The notes: generated by a model from the sequence alone, not told the origin. A DNA stretch of 64,000 bases from CAZYSK01 sp964649415 (GCA_964649415.1 CAZYSK010000007.1:1-64000), one strand, 5' to 3'; positions 30,610 to 40,073 are shown, counted from the first letter of the stretch. Translations and numbers: made by a program.

Positions 30610-32175
30610 TCATTCGGTTGCGGTGACCAAGCCGGCGGCACCCCCGGCGCGGCAGGCGAAGATGGTCGCGTCCCTGCCGGTCTGCTCCCGGTAGCGGCGG
30701 GCCACCTGGCGCTCGAACTCGGCCACGGCCGCCTCGTGCACCAGCGCGACCACGCAGCCTCCCCATCCCGCCCCGGTCAGCCGCGCCCCGACCGTCCCCT
30801 CGATGGCGCGGGCTGCGTCCGCCATGACTTCCAGTTCCGGGCAACTGATGGCGTAGTCGTCGCGGGCGCTGGCGTGGGCCTCGTTCAACAGGCGGCCTAC
30901 GGTTTCGACGTCGCCTGCCTCCAGCGCGCTGACGGTCGCCAGCACGCGCGTGTTTTCGCTATGGACGTGGCGGCAGCAGGCTCGCACGCGGAGTTCCATG
31001 TCCTCGGCGCCCCCTTCCGTGGCGAGTGGCAGGTCGTCCAGGTCGGCTCCCCGCGCGTGGGCTTCGGCCACGGTCATCGTCTCCGGCAGGAGCGGGGCCA
31101 GGTCGTCCCAGGCCACGTCCTGCACGTCGCGCAGGTGCTGGACGTCATGCCAGCAAGGATGCAGCGGATGCAGACATCCGTCTCTAGAGAGGGGACTGAG
31201 CGGATGCAGACATCCGGGCGGTCCGTTGGCTCCGACCATCTGCCCCCGACCATCTGTGGTTGGCTGCGAGCAGGGATGCTCGCGGTCCGAGCGATTGGCC
31301 TTCGCGCTACCTCGGTCACGCCCGGGGGAGGTGAAGTGCGGGCGCAGGCAGGCCACGCCGGCCCGGCAGGCGGCGACGCGCAGGTTGAATTCCCCGCGTA
31401 CGTTGGCGTGGTGTACGCTGGTGTCCGCCACCAGGACGCGCACACCCGGCGGCAACGGGACGTGGGCGAAGGTGTAGCGTTGCTCAAAGCTCCGGTTCCG
31501 AGTTCCACCCTTCACGCCCTCTGCGGGCCGGCAGTCCAGGAACAGCGCGTGGTCAGGCCGGGCCAGCAGCGCGATGAATTGGTCCATAATCCCGCCCCGC
31601 GTACCCACGAACCATTCGGCCTGGCTGCACAGGTGGGCGAAGGGGGCCGCGTCGGGTTGCCAGCCGTTGACGTGCGCCAGCGCCAGGGCGGCCGCCACGG
31701 TGAGCGCCGACGACGAGCTCACCCCCGCGCCCCGGGGCGTGCCGTGGGGTGGGGCAGCGGCCACGAGGGCGTCTATGCCGTGCAGGGAGCCCGGCGTTCC
31801 TAGCTGGCGGGCGACCATCTGGGCGGCACCCCGGGCGTAGTTCGACCAGTCCCCCGGTGGGGCAGCAGCGACGTTCGGTCCGATGGGGAAGACACGTGGC
31901 GCGAATTCGGGCTCGACGTTGCGGAGATAGACGGTCGCGTCCGAGCGTGCGCGGGCCAGCAGCAGCACGTCGCGGTCGAGCGCCACCGGCAGGACAAAGC
32001 CGTGGTTGTAGTCGGTGTGCTCGCCGATCAAGTTGACCCGGCCAGGCGCGCGGAACGCAAGCACCGGACCAGGGCCGTATGTGCGGGCGAAGGATGCCAG
32101 GGCTGCGCGGTAGCGGACCTGCTGTGCGTCCGCTCCCTCTCCGTAGACGCGAGTGAGGGCGCTGGCGAGGGACAT
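30610..32175 (-). CDS. galK: Galactokinase with about 70-residue repeat-derived insertion
   Basis: 521 residues against about 390 for the family. GHMP motifs: GRVNLIGEHTDYNHG near residue 45, GAGVSSSSALTVAAAL near 150, GGIMDQFIALLA, and near the C-terminus TGAGWGGCVVAL. It phosphorylates galactose for the Leloir pathway. Residues about 277-345 are foreign-looking (DREHPCSQ, GCLHPL twice) and coincide with palindromic repeats at 31165-31293. The frame and the flanking motifs are intact, so the enzyme may still work if the insertion loops out. It lies 3 bp after the 122-aa gene and 15 bp before the GT39 gene. No other Leloir gene is seen. Confidence 0.9.
   Translation of the reverse strand: MSLASALTRVYGEGADAQQVRYRAALASFARTYGPGPVLAFRAPGRVNLIGEHTDYNHGFVLPVALDRDVLLLARARSDATVYLRNVEPEFAPRVFPIGPNVAAAPPGDWSNYARGAAQMVARQLGTPGSLHGIDALVAAAPPHGTPRGAGVSSSSALTVAAALALAHVNGWQPDAAPFAHLCSQAEWFVGTRGGIMDQFIALLARPDHALFLDCRPAEGVKGGTRNRSFEQRYTFAHVPLPPGVRVLVADTSVHHANVRGEFNLRVAACRAGVACLRPHFTSPGRDRGSAKANRSDREHPCSQPTTDGRGQMVGANGPPGCLHPLSPLSRDGCLHPLHPCWHDVQHLRDVQDVAWDDLAPLLPETMTVAEAHARGADLDDLPLATEGGAEDMELRVRACCRHVHSENTRVLATVSALEAGDVETVGRLLNEAHASARDDYAISCPELEVMADAARAIEGTVGARLTGAGWGGCVVALVHEAAVAEFERQVARRYREQTGRDATIFACRAGGAAGLVTATE
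31165..31216. repeat. Two 16-bp hairpin repeats (family E) inside galK
   Basis: CGGATGCAGACATCCG (6-bp stem, loop CAGA) at 31165-31180 and again at 31201-31216, within the inserted segment. Confidence 0.85.
31266..31293. repeat. Family A palindrome inside galK
   Basis: GCGAGCAGGGATGCTCGC followed by GGTCCGAGCG: the same element, in opposite orientation, as the 51-bp array in the neighbouring GT39 gene. Confidence 0.85.
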
Positions 32176-32178
32176 GGT

Positions 32179-32547
32179 CTACTCCAGGTTGTCGGAGATC
32201 GGGATGGCGATTGGGCCGACCTCTTCGACGACGGCGTGGACGACGAGTTCGTGCGCGCCGTGTTCGAGAGCGCACGCCGCAACCCGCAACGTGATCGTCG
32301 CGCCGATGGGAAACGGGAGCGGTGCCTGGGCGGATATGCCGCTCGCCGGGCGCTGCCTGCCGCTGGGCGAGATGGCGGTAATCAGCACAGGGTCCATTGC
32401 CCGTCCGTCCACGTCAAGGCCGGTGAGGGCAGTGATGGTGGCAGGAGCGATGGTGTTCTTCAGGGCAAGAACGAAACCACCGTCCTCGGTGCGCAGCGAC
32501 CCTTCGACGTAGAGTTTCCTCAGCACCGATTTTGGAATAGCGGGCAT
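32179..32547 (-). CDS. Conserved-looking hypothetical protein, 122 aa
   Basis: Beta-rich small protein: PKSVLRKLYVEGSLRTED, FVLALKNTIAPATITALTG, VDGRAMDP, then FPIGATITLRV and GAHELVVHAVVEEVGPIAI. There is no signal peptide, Cys pair or catalytic motif. It starts the galK-GT39 run (3 bp before galK), with a TATACT-like -10 near 32617-32625 on the minus strand but no clear -35. I cannot name a family; its composition suggests an immunoglobulin-like or barrel fold. Confidence 0.65.
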   Translation of the reverse strand: MPAIPKSVLRKLYVEGSLRTEDGGFVLALKNTIAPATITALTGLDVDGRAMDPVLITAISPSGRQRPASGISAQAPLPFPIGATITLRVAACALEHGAHELVVHAVVEEVGPIAIPISDNLE

Positions 32548-32701
32548 AGCGGGCTTCTCCTACGCTTCCTCCCTAGCTCACGGGCAGTGTGCTCATCACC
32601 GACGTTGTGCAAGTAGTATAGCATGGACTCCAATATCTGGCGACTGTAGACCGGCGGTTCACGGTGGGGATCCGCGCCGACCTTCCTGGCCTATGGGGGG
32701 G

Positions 32702-33931
32702 CTATGTCAGCAACAGCAGCGCGCCGGCCGTCCCGGTGATGACGAGGGCGGCGAGCGCGATGCGGCGGTAGATTGGTCCCCACTCGGCCTTGAAGTAGAC
32801 GCGAGTCAGCGCCAGGCAGAGGTGGATTGGAGAGCACATGGTCCCCACGACGCCTCCGGCCATCAACCAGACCACCCAGCCCGGTCCAATTGCTCCCCCG
32901 TCTGCGATCACGAGCGGCAGTATCACCGGAAAACCAATGCTGAAGGCCGCGGTGATGAGGCCGGTCAGCAGGCCGGCGATGCATGGCAGGCCAAAGGCGA
33001 CTACCGGCAGCGGGATGCTCGTTGCGGTCAGAGCGTCCGAGACCGCGATGACAGCGCCACTGTTCTCCAGGACGCAGCGGAAGATCAGCGCGCCGAATAT
33101 GACGAGCACCGTCTTCCAGGGAACACGCTCGCGGCATATTGTCCACAGGTCGCGTAACGGGATGCGTTTGGTCGCCATCACCAGCGGGATGGTCACCACC
33201 AGGCTCAGGATCAGGGTGAAGCGTTCATCGATGGGGAGGAGCAGCGAGAGGATGATGACGAGCAGAATCGGCCAGATGCTCGTCCCCAAGCTGCGCAGGC
33301 TTTGGCCCCAGGGGGGCGGTGGCGAATCGTCCGCACCGTGCCGAGGCAGTCCAAGCAGCCCGAAGAGGAGGCCGCCGGCCGCCGCCGACACGGAGACCGG
33401 CCACGACATGCTTGCCAATTGGAGCGTCGTCAGGTCCAGCAAGGCGGCGGCCAGCATCATAGACGGATACAGTGGGAGGACGGGCTCCCACAGGTGGCGA
33501 AACCAGTAGTTCACGAACGTCTTGCGCTCGGGGTCCGCCCCTAGCCGGTCGCCGACTACGTCCACCATCGGTGCCGAGAACATAGCCCCACCGACCATCG
33601 GAAGCAGTCCTACCAGCGCCGGAAGCGCCGCGATGACGATGTGTCCGTTGGGGATCAGTGCCTGGAGCGACTCGACCATCCTCTTGAGGCTGGCCGTCTG
33701 GCGCAGGAGTTCCGCCAGGACCATGACGAGCACGACGGCCAGAGCCAGCCGCAGCGTCAGGATATCCACGGCGGTCGTGGCTGCGTCGCGCAGGACGTCC
33801 AAGAGCGGATAGTTGAACAGGACGCCTATGGCAGCGGAGGCGAGCATCAGCACGAGTCCCAGGTTCCACTTGCGGGTCAGCAACAGTACGATGCCAGCGA
33901 AGACGAGGGCCAGTTTGAGGAGGGGGATCAT
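32702..33931 (-). CDS. DUF401-family membrane permease
   Basis: 409 residues with about ten hydrophobic spans and little else. The pattern follows DUF401/GntP-like transporters: an N-terminal LLKLALVFAGIVLLL span, VVLVMVLAELLRQTASLKRM, ALPALVGLLPMVGGAMFSAP, YWFRHLWEPVLPLYP, and FGLPCIAGLLTGLITAAFS. It is probably a carboxylate or sugar-acid permease. It lies beyond the RuBisCO-like gene on the same strand, separated by about 300 bp with a strong hairpin, so it may serve the same pathway but be transcribed separately. Confidence 0.8.
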   Translation of the reverse strand: MIPLLKLALVFAGIVLLLTRKWNLGLVLMLASAAIGVLFNYPLLDVLRDAATTAVDILTLRLALAVVLVMVLAELLRQTASLKRMVESLQALIPNGHIVIAALPALVGLLPMVGGAMFSAPMVDVVGDRLGADPERKTFVNYWFRHLWEPVLPLYPSMMLAAALLDLTTLQLASMSWPVSVSAAAGGLLFGLLGLPRHGADDSPPPPWGQSLRSLGTSIWPILLVIILSLLLPIDERFTLILSLVVTIPLVMATKRIPLRDLWTICRERVPWKTVLVIFGALIFRCVLENSGAVIAVSDALTATSIPLPVVAFGLPCIAGLLTGLITAAFSIGFPVILPLVIADGGAIGPGWVVWLMAGGVVGTMCSPIHLCLALTRVYFKAEWGPIYRRIALAALVITGTAGALLLLT

Positions 33932-34229
33932 AGCTGCTCCTCACTTCCCCTCGCCTGAGGCGAACGCGGCGGTGGATGTACGATGGATTTGCAGTGGAGA
34001 CGGATAGAGCAGGATTTCTCTGAGCACGTTTGCTTCTGTGTCAAGGTGTGCATAGACTGGGAAGTATACCCGGAAACAGCGATAAGTCCAGCTACGTGGC
34101 ATCGATGACTGCTCTGATTGATCGAAAGACCCGATTCGGGACACGGATGCACGCGGATTCGTACGGATGAGACGGACTGTTCCAGCCCCGGACTGGAACA
34201 GTCCGATGGAGAATTGGAGTAGATCGGAG
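33932..34229. other. Intergenic spacer between DUF401 permease and RuBisCO-like gene
   Basis: About 300 bp with no supported gene. The only clear structure is the hairpin at 34173-34205. An upstream region for the permease gene is expected here, but I see no good promoter match. Confidence 0.4.
34173..34205 (-). terminator. Strong hairpin downstream of the RuBisCO-like gene
   Basis: CGGACTGTTCCAG, 7-nt loop, CTGGAACAGTCCG: a perfect 13-bp stem 25 bp past the stop codon. There is no T-tract on the minus strand, so it may be a factor-assisted terminator or mRNA end-protecting structure. Confidence 0.6.
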
Positions 34230-35540
34230 TTAGAGCGAGATGCCTTTCCCAAACGGGTCTGTCCAGGCTTGCAGCGACGCCTCGAGCTCAGGGTGCTCTT
34301 TGGCTGCCTCCTTGAGCGGGACGCCGTTCATCGTGGCGTCAATCGCCTGGCGGAAGGCCTTGCCACCGGCCACCGGGCCCTGCGGATGGGCGTGGATCCC
34401 CCCGCCGGAGCCGATGACGATGTGGTTCCCCAGGTCCTTCATCACCTTGGGCACCATGGAGGGGGTGATGCCGCCAGAAGGCATAGGGAAGGTGGGCCGG
34501 ATGTCGTACAATGGGAAGGAGTGGTTGCGGGCCACGTTGACGAATTTGTCCTTGATCACCGGAGCCTTGCCGTATGGCGCTGGGAAGACGACGATGTCGG
34601 CACCGGCCAGGCGGGGCAGTTTGCCCAGAACGAGTTGCGAGCTGACACCGTGGAAAGGCGACATGTAGTATGCGCCCGCCACGTCCATGTGGCCCAGGAT
34701 CGGCACGTTGATGTCCGGGTCCTCCGCCAGTGCCCGCAGCACCGGGAAGCCAGCCGCCAGATAGTTAACCATGATGGCGTTACAGCCCAGTTCCACCGCG
34801 CGGCGGGCGTTCTCGAAGACGTTGGGTAACTCGTCGGTGACGTTGACCGTGTAGAGAGTGTGTTCGCCGGTCTCCTCGTACACTTGCCGTTCGGCTTCCA
34901 TGTAGAGCTTCACGCGTGCCTGTATCTTGTTGAAGGAGGCGTTGGCCAGGAGCTCGTCGTCCTTGATGATGTCGCAGCCGCCCAATGCCGCCTTGCGGAA
35001 CAGCTCGACGCCCACCTCTGGCGTGTAGCCCGTGCAGGGCTTGATCATGTTGTTCAGCAGCGGTCGATCAGGGACTCCCAGGAGCTCCCTTACGCCGGTG
35101 ATGCCGAACTTGGGGCCCTGGAATCCCTCGACGAACTTCCTGGGGAAGCGAATGTCCAGGACCTTGATGCGCCCACCCATCGAGATGTTGCCCACCACGG
35201 TCGTCAACAACATAGGGATCTGGGAGCCGATGTTGATCCAGGGGAAGGCGATCTGGATAACGTAGCTGCGCTCCTCCAGCCCCGACGGGACGGAGAACTC
35301 GAAGTCCGGTACCTCGTAGACGCCGATCACCTTGGCCACGTGTTGGCAGCGCACCTCGGGGGTTTCTCCCGGGACAGCGACCCAGGTACCGGTAGATTGC
35401 TCGATGGCCAGCGCCGGGGCCAGGCGGGGGATGGGCACGCTGGCTGGGAACGAGGCCATGTACGTTCCGATGAGATATCCCTCGTAGTCCACACCGTCGG
35501 GCAGGGCCAGGGGCAGAGATTCAGTTTCCATTTGTGACAT
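34230..35540 (-). CDS. RuBisCO-like protein (form IV)
   Basis: 436 residues. ATG 35540 follows AGGAGGT with 7 nt spacing. The large-subunit fold is clear: LNNMIKPCTGYTPE (first active-site Lys kept, but KPK is KPC), GGCDIIKDDELL (the carbamylated Lys-Asp-x-Glu set kept), ILGHMDVAGAYY (active-site His kept, but the adjacent phosphate-binding Arg is absent) and PSGGITPSMVP. These substitutions argue against CO2 fixation. Known RuBisCO-like proteins enolise, isomerise or decarboxylate sugar-phosphate-like substrates. It lies downstream of an FGGY kinase, a class III aminotransferase and an MFS transporter, so a phosphorylated polyol or sugar acid is a plausible substrate. Confidence 0.9.
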   Translation of the reverse strand: MSQMETESLPLALPDGVDYEGYLIGTYMASFPASVPIPRLAPALAIEQSTGTWVAVPGETPEVRCQHVAKVIGVYEVPDFEFSVPSGLEERSYVIQIAFPWINIGSQIPMLLTTVVGNISMGGRIKVLDIRFPRKFVEGFQGPKFGITGVRELLGVPDRPLLNNMIKPCTGYTPEVGVELFRKAALGGCDIIKDDELLANASFNKIQARVKLYMEAERQVYEETGEHTLYTVNVTDELPNVFENARRAVELGCNAIMVNYLAAGFPVLRALAEDPDINVPILGHMDVAGAYYMSPFHGVSSQLVLGKLPRLAGADIVVFPAPYGKAPVIKDKFVNVARNHSFPLYDIRPTFPMPSGGITPSMVPKVMKDLGNHIVIGSGGGIHAHPQGPVAGGKAFRQAIDATMNGVPLKEAAKEHPELEASLQAWTDPFGKGISL

Positions 35541-35633
35541 CTTACGACCTCCTCATTTACCTGAAGTCAGGACGGCTGACGTTTGACGTTGGGCGTTTCA
35601 CGCCTCGCGTTTGACCTTGATAAGTATATGCCA

Positions 35634-37175
35634 CTACTCCCGACATTCTCGAAACCGTACCTCGTTCACCTCCCGATACAAGCCCCGCAGGCACTCATAG
35701 ATCTGCCGGTAGGCCTGGTAGAGAGCGTCGTAGACCGCTGCGTTGCACGCCTGGGGATCGAACTCTTGCTGCACGCGGATGACGTCCTTCAGCGACTCGA
35801 AATTTGGGTACACCCCCAGTCCAATTGCGGCGGTGAGCGCAGCGCCAACCGCCCCGGCCTCCTGGGGCTGTGCCACCGTCTCGACGCGCCGCCCGGTTGC
35901 GTCTGCGATGATCTGCATCCAGGGCGCACCCCGCGCCCCACCGCCGATGACGCGCAGAGTCGGCAGCGGGAAGCCGAAGGTCTTTTCGACGATCTCGATC
36001 ATCCAACGCAGGTTGTAGGCTACGCCTTCGTATACGGCTCGCAGCAGGTGCTCGCGGGTGTGATCGGCGCTCAGGTTGAAGAACGTAGAGCGCACCCACG
36101 TGTCGGCGACGGGTGACCTCTCTCCGTACATCCACGGCGTGCAGATCAGGAAGTCGGAGCCGGGGGGGATGGTTTGCACGTCGTGGTCCATCAACGCGTA
36201 CACGTTGGGGATGTTGGGATCTGCTTGCTCGTGGCGGTAGAACGCGTCGGCGATCCATTTGAGGCATGCCCCGGCTGTCTCCATCTCCGAGAACAGCAGC
36301 GCTTTGTCCGGATCGGCCGAGTGAATGGAGACGACGCCGTGGCGGCCCGTCACGGTCTTGTGGGTGACGACGCCCACCCAGCCGGACGTACCCAGGTAGA
36401 TGTGCCCGTCTCCTTCGCCGACTGCGCCGGAGCCGACCGCTGCTCCCGGCGCGTCCCCCATGCCGCCGAAAACGGGGGTGCCCGCCATCAACCCACATGC
36501 GCTTGCCGCGTCCGCGGTCAGTTTCCCCGCCTGGTCAATGGAGCGCATCAGTGGGGGAAACTTGTCCGGGTCCAGGCCCAGGTAGCGGATGAGCCAGCGC
36601 ATCCACTCCTTTTTCTTCAAGTCGAGACAGAAGGCGGATGCGCAGGACCATTCGAACGCCATCTCCCCGGTAGCTCGGTGGACGAGGTAGCCGTTGACGT
36701 CCAGGAAGTGGGTCATTTCCTTGTAGACCTGCGGCTCGTTCTCTTTGATCCAGAGCAGCTTGGGCAGGCCATCCTTTCCGGTCAGTTCGGCACCCGCGGC
36801 GGCAGCGAAGATACGCCCGTTGATGAACTTGCGCATAATCCACGCGGCCTGCTTGGGCGCGCGCCCGTCCAGCCAGATAATGGCCGGCCGCAAGGGTTGG
36901 CCGTCCGCTCCCATCGGAACGATGCCCAGCATCTGGGTGGTGTATATCATCGCCATCACGTCCTGGGGCGAGGCACCGGCCTGCTCCAGCACCTGTCGCG
37001 TGGTGACGGCGACTGCGTTCCACCAGTCCTCCGGGTCCTGTTCGGCCCAGTCGGGACGGGGATAGTGGACCGGGTAGTCCTGGAAGGCGGTGGCGTGGAC
37101 GGTCCCCTTCGTGTCCACCAGCACGGCCTTGTTGCCGCCGGTACCAACGTCGTGGGCGAGGATGTATTCAGACAT
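35634..37175 (-). CDS. FGGY-family carbohydrate kinase (xylulokinase-like)
   Basis: 513 residues with both FGGY domains. ATPase motifs: LAHDVGTGGNKAVLVDTKG at the N-terminus, WAEQDPEDWWNAV, IIWLDGRA, YLGTSGWVGV, and VIGGGARGAPWMQIIADATGR then PQEAGAVGAALTA near the C-terminus. It phosphorylates a sugar or polyol, most like xylulokinases. It starts after the class III aminotransferase and is followed 93 bp later by the RuBisCO-like gene, so its product may feed that enzyme. The exact substrate cannot be read from sequence. Confidence 0.88.
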   Translation of the reverse strand: MSEYILAHDVGTGGNKAVLVDTKGTVHATAFQDYPVHYPRPDWAEQDPEDWWNAVAVTTRQVLEQAGASPQDVMAMIYTTQMLGIVPMGADGQPLRPAIIWLDGRAPKQAAWIMRKFINGRIFAAAAGAELTGKDGLPKLLWIKENEPQVYKEMTHFLDVNGYLVHRATGEMAFEWSCASAFCLDLKKKEWMRWLIRYLGLDPDKFPPLMRSIDQAGKLTADAASACGLMAGTPVFGGMGDAPGAAVGSGAVGEGDGHIYLGTSGWVGVVTHKTVTGRHGVVSIHSADPDKALLFSEMETAGACLKWIADAFYRHEQADPNIPNVYALMDHDVQTIPPGSDFLICTPWMYGERSPVADTWVRSTFFNLSADHTREHLLRAVYEGVAYNLRWMIEIVEKTFGFPLPTLRVIGGGARGAPWMQIIADATGRRVETVAQPQEAGAVGAALTAAIGLGVYPNFESLKDVIRVQQEFDPQACNAAVYDALYQAYRQIYECLRGLYREVNEVRFRECRE

Positions 37176-37232
37176 ATCTACCTCCGGGAATGGATTGAGG
37201 ACCGCGGCCTGCGGCGTGCGTGCCTACGGGCA

Positions 37233-38669
37233 TTACTCCTCTGGAATGGCTTCAGCCATCATCCTTTGCAGAATCGTCTCCTTCATCTCATCGGGAATCT
37301 GGGACACTTGTTCGGTGCAGAACCGGAACGTCTCCAACGCGCGGTCCAGCTGCTCGTCGGTGATGGTCAGGGGAGGCTTGATTTTGATCACGTTGCGCAT
37401 ACTCGGCCGCCCGTCCACGATGTCGGGCATGCTGACGTCGAAGATGACGCCGAACTTCTTCGCTATCTCGACGAATGCAACGGCCAATGCCGTCGCCGGA
37501 GTCTTGCTCTCGCGATCCTCCACCAGCTCGACGCCGATGAACAGGCCGGGGCAGCGCACGTCGCCGATGATGTCGTATTCCTCCTGGAGGTGCCGCAGGT
37601 AGGCGGTGGCCCTTTCGCCGAGCGCGCGTACCCGCTCGCACAGCCCCGCGCCCTCGACGACCGCGAGGTTGGCCAGGGCGGCTGCGAAGGGAAGGGGGTC
37701 CGCGCCGAAGGTCGTGTGTTCTTCGACCGCGGTGAATCGCTTGAGATCGGCCCGTGCCACCAGCGCGCCGACGGGGAAACCGCCGCCCAGACCCTTGGTG
37801 AGCACGAACATGTCGGGCATCACGCTGTAGTATTCGGCCGCACTCATCACGCCGATGCGTCCACAGGCGGTCTGAGATTCGTCGAAGATGAGGAAAACGC
37901 CGTGCCTGTCGCAGATCTCCCGCAAGCCTGCCAGGTAGCCGGGTGGGGTGGGCACCTGCCCGCCCGCGCCCTGCATCGGCTCGATGATCAGGCCAGCGAT
38001 GGATGTGCTGGAGTGGTGGTAGATGGCGTTCTCCACCAGGTTGAGGCAAGCCAGCCCACATGTCCGTGGCTCTCTGTCCAGCGGACAGCGGTAGCAGTAG
38101 GGATAGGAAAAGCGGACGAAATGATCTCGTCCGAACAAGGGAAAACGGGTGATGTAGGGGAAGTACTGGCTGGCGGCGAGCATGGCCAGCGAAGCCCCGT
38201 GGTATCCGTGTGACGCGACCAGGAAGATGTCGGCCCCGGGCTTGTTGACCATTGCCAGTTTCATCGCCGCTTCGATCGTGGCACCGCCTCCCTGGACGTT
38301 CAGGCACACCTTGCGCGGTTCGCCTGGGAAGAGCGTCGAAAGGCGGTTGATCAGTTTGATGCGCGGGATGGTGGGGTAGGCGTAGCGGACGTGGGTGAGG
38401 TACTTCATCTGCTCGGCCACCGTCGCCAGCACGTCCGGATTGCAGTAGCCGACGTTCAACGTCCACGCCTGGGCCGTGCAATCCAGGTAGGCGTTGCCCT
38501 CGTAGTCGTACACGATTGCGCCGCCTGGTTCGCCACGATAGAGTATGGTTTTCTTGAGTGGGGTGAGCGAGAATTCGCGAGCTTGCGCGATCTCCTCGTC
38601 ACTCACCTGGCTTAGCAGTGAGGTGATTTCCTCTTCGCTGAGCACCTGCGGAGAGAATACAGCAGTCAT
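37233..38669 (-). CDS. Class III PLP-dependent aminotransferase
   Basis: 478 residues. Fold-type I motifs: VQGGGATIEAAMKLA, SHGYHGASLAMLAAS, GLIIEPMQGAGGQVPTPPGYL, LIFDESQTACGR, and FVLTKGLGGGFPVGALV, which holds the PLP lysine. It resembles 4-aminobutyrate, ornithine or 2,2-dialkylglycine-type enzymes, but the substrate is undetermined. The segment CYRCPLDREPRTCGLACL contains four closely spaced Cys residues, found in some members. Its ATG overlaps the MFS transporter stop (ATGA), so the two are translationally coupled. Confidence 0.88.
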   Translation of the reverse strand: MTAVFSPQVLSEEEITSLLSQVSDEEIAQAREFSLTPLKKTILYRGEPGGAIVYDYEGNAYLDCTAQAWTLNVGYCNPDVLATVAEQMKYLTHVRYAYPTIPRIKLINRLSTLFPGEPRKVCLNVQGGGATIEAAMKLAMVNKPGADIFLVASHGYHGASLAMLAASQYFPYITRFPLFGRDHFVRFSYPYCYRCPLDREPRTCGLACLNLVENAIYHHSSTSIAGLIIEPMQGAGGQVPTPPGYLAGLREICDRHGVFLIFDESQTACGRIGVMSAAEYYSVMPDMFVLTKGLGGGFPVGALVARADLKRFTAVEEHTTFGADPLPFAAALANLAVVEGAGLCERVRALGERATAYLRHLQEEYDIIGDVRCPGLFIGVELVEDRESKTPATALAVAFVEIAKKFGVIFDVSMPDIVDGRPSMRNVIKIKPPLTITDEQLDRALETFRFCTEQVSQIPDEMKETILQRMMAEAIPEE

Positions 38670-39970
38670 TGTTGGGCCTCCTTGGGTTTTCGGTCACTGA
38701 GGCGTATGGCCTGTGATTTGCCCATCAACTGGACCGCGTCGCGCAGGACGAACGCCGCTGCGATGCCTGTCAGCATCGTCACGATCCCTGCCGCCGCGAA
38801 GATGGCCTGAACGCCGATGAGCGCGCCAAGCACGGCCGAGAGGCCCTCCGCCACGGCAGTAGCCGCGACGACGAGCATATTCACGGCTGCTTGCACCCGC
38901 CCGCGCACCGCATCGGGTGAGAGGGCCTGAGAAATCGTGTCCAGTGCCCCACGGGCCATCACGACACACGCGCCGATGACGGTGATGCTGATCAACACGA
39001 CGGCGTAGTTTGGAGCGAAAGCGAAGGCGACGATGGCCGCGCCGGCCAGGATCAGCATCCACCCGACGATGGTGCTCGTCGAAAGCCGTCGCGAGAGCCG
39101 GCTGACCATCACGCCGCCAAGCACGGACCCCATCCCCAGCATACTCATCGCAATGCCGTACTCCAGGCCGCTTGCTTCCACCTGTTCCTTCAGATGGGGG
39201 ATGGCCAGCAGGACGATGGCCCCGATCCCCAACGTGGCTACGGCCGTGACGCTCAGCACCCGGCGCAGGGCCCGGCTGCTGCGGATGAAATCCAGTCCGG
39301 CCCGCATCTCCTCCCAGACGCCCTTGGCATGGCCCGCGGACGGCTGCCCTGATGTGGGGTGAGGGATGCGCATCACGGCGATGACAATCGCGGACGCGAA
39401 GAACGTCACGCTATCGAATATGATGGCCAACGGCATCCACAACTCGACGGTCGCTCCGGCGATGACCGGACCCACGATCAGGCCAATGATGTAGCTGCCC
39501 TGGATCAGACTATTGGCCGCCAGAAGCAGGTTGGCCGGCACCAGGTTTGGAATCGCCGCGTTGCGTGCCGGGTAGAAGAACACGCCCATGAGCGCGAGCC
39601 CCGCCGCTGCCAGGTAGAGTATCCACAACTGCTCGGCGCCGTTGACGAGCAGGATGGAGAGCACGATCACCCCACGCAGTACATCGGAGCCGATCATCAC
39701 CGCTTTGCGGTCCCAGCGGTCGGCCATCACCCCACCCACTAGTCCGAATATGATCTGCGGGATGGCGATGGAGATTGCAGGGATGAGCATGGCCAGAGGC
39801 GACTGGGAAAGATCGGATATCAACGTGATCGCTGCGATCAACAGGCACTGGTCGCCGATCTGGGAGAGCAACTGCCCAGCCCACAGCAAGGTGAAATCGC
39901 GGTTGTGGAGCAGTTTGTGGATCGCTTGCTGCTGACTCAGGGGACGCAAGGCCAATGGCTTCTCCGACAT
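38666..39970 (-). CDS. Major facilitator superfamily transporter (DHA3/EntS-like)
   Basis: 434 residues with about 12 hydrophobic spans. It starts LLHNRDFTLLWAGQLLSQIGDQ, typical of the EntS/MefA-like group, and has the MFS loop motif GGVMADRWDRKAVMIGSD between spans 2 and 3 and PDAVRGRVQAAVN before span 11. It is probably a drug or metabolite exporter. It is the first gene of the run MFS-aminotransferase-kinase-RuBisCO-like, and overlaps the next gene by 4 bp. Substrate unknown. Confidence 0.88.
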   Translation of the reverse strand: MSEKPLALRPLSQQQAIHKLLHNRDFTLLWAGQLLSQIGDQCLLIAAITLISDLSQSPLAMLIPAISIAIPQIIFGLVGGVMADRWDRKAVMIGSDVLRGVIVLSILLVNGAEQLWILYLAAAGLALMGVFFYPARNAAIPNLVPANLLLAANSLIQGSYIIGLIVGPVIAGATVELWMPLAIIFDSVTFFASAIVIAVMRIPHPTSGQPSAGHAKGVWEEMRAGLDFIRSSRALRRVLSVTAVATLGIGAIVLLAIPHLKEQVEASGLEYGIAMSMLGMGSVLGGVMVSRLSRRLSTSTIVGWMLILAGAAIVAFAFAPNYAVVLISITVIGACVVMARGALDTISQALSPDAVRGRVQAAVNMLVVAATAVAEGLSAVLGALIGVQAIFAAAGIVTMLTGIAAAFVLRDAVQLMGKSQAIRLSDRKPKEAQQ

Positions 39971-40073
39971 AGTCTCAGGGTACGTGGCTGACCACCGGGT
40001 GCGTCTGTCGGGGCGGGTGGATGACGGGCGCCCCGCGCAAGACCCGCGTTGTGGGCCAAGCGCACCGGTCGCA

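Noticed and set aside
34230..35540. True CO2-fixing RuBisCO
   Set aside because: KPK is KPC, the Arg after the active-site His is missing, and no phosphoribulokinase or small subunit is nearby.
36174..38213. 679-aa open frame on the plus strand across the kinase and aminotransferase genes
   Set aside because: Antisense to two well-supported genes, His/Val/Gln-rich without motifs; a codon-bias artefact.
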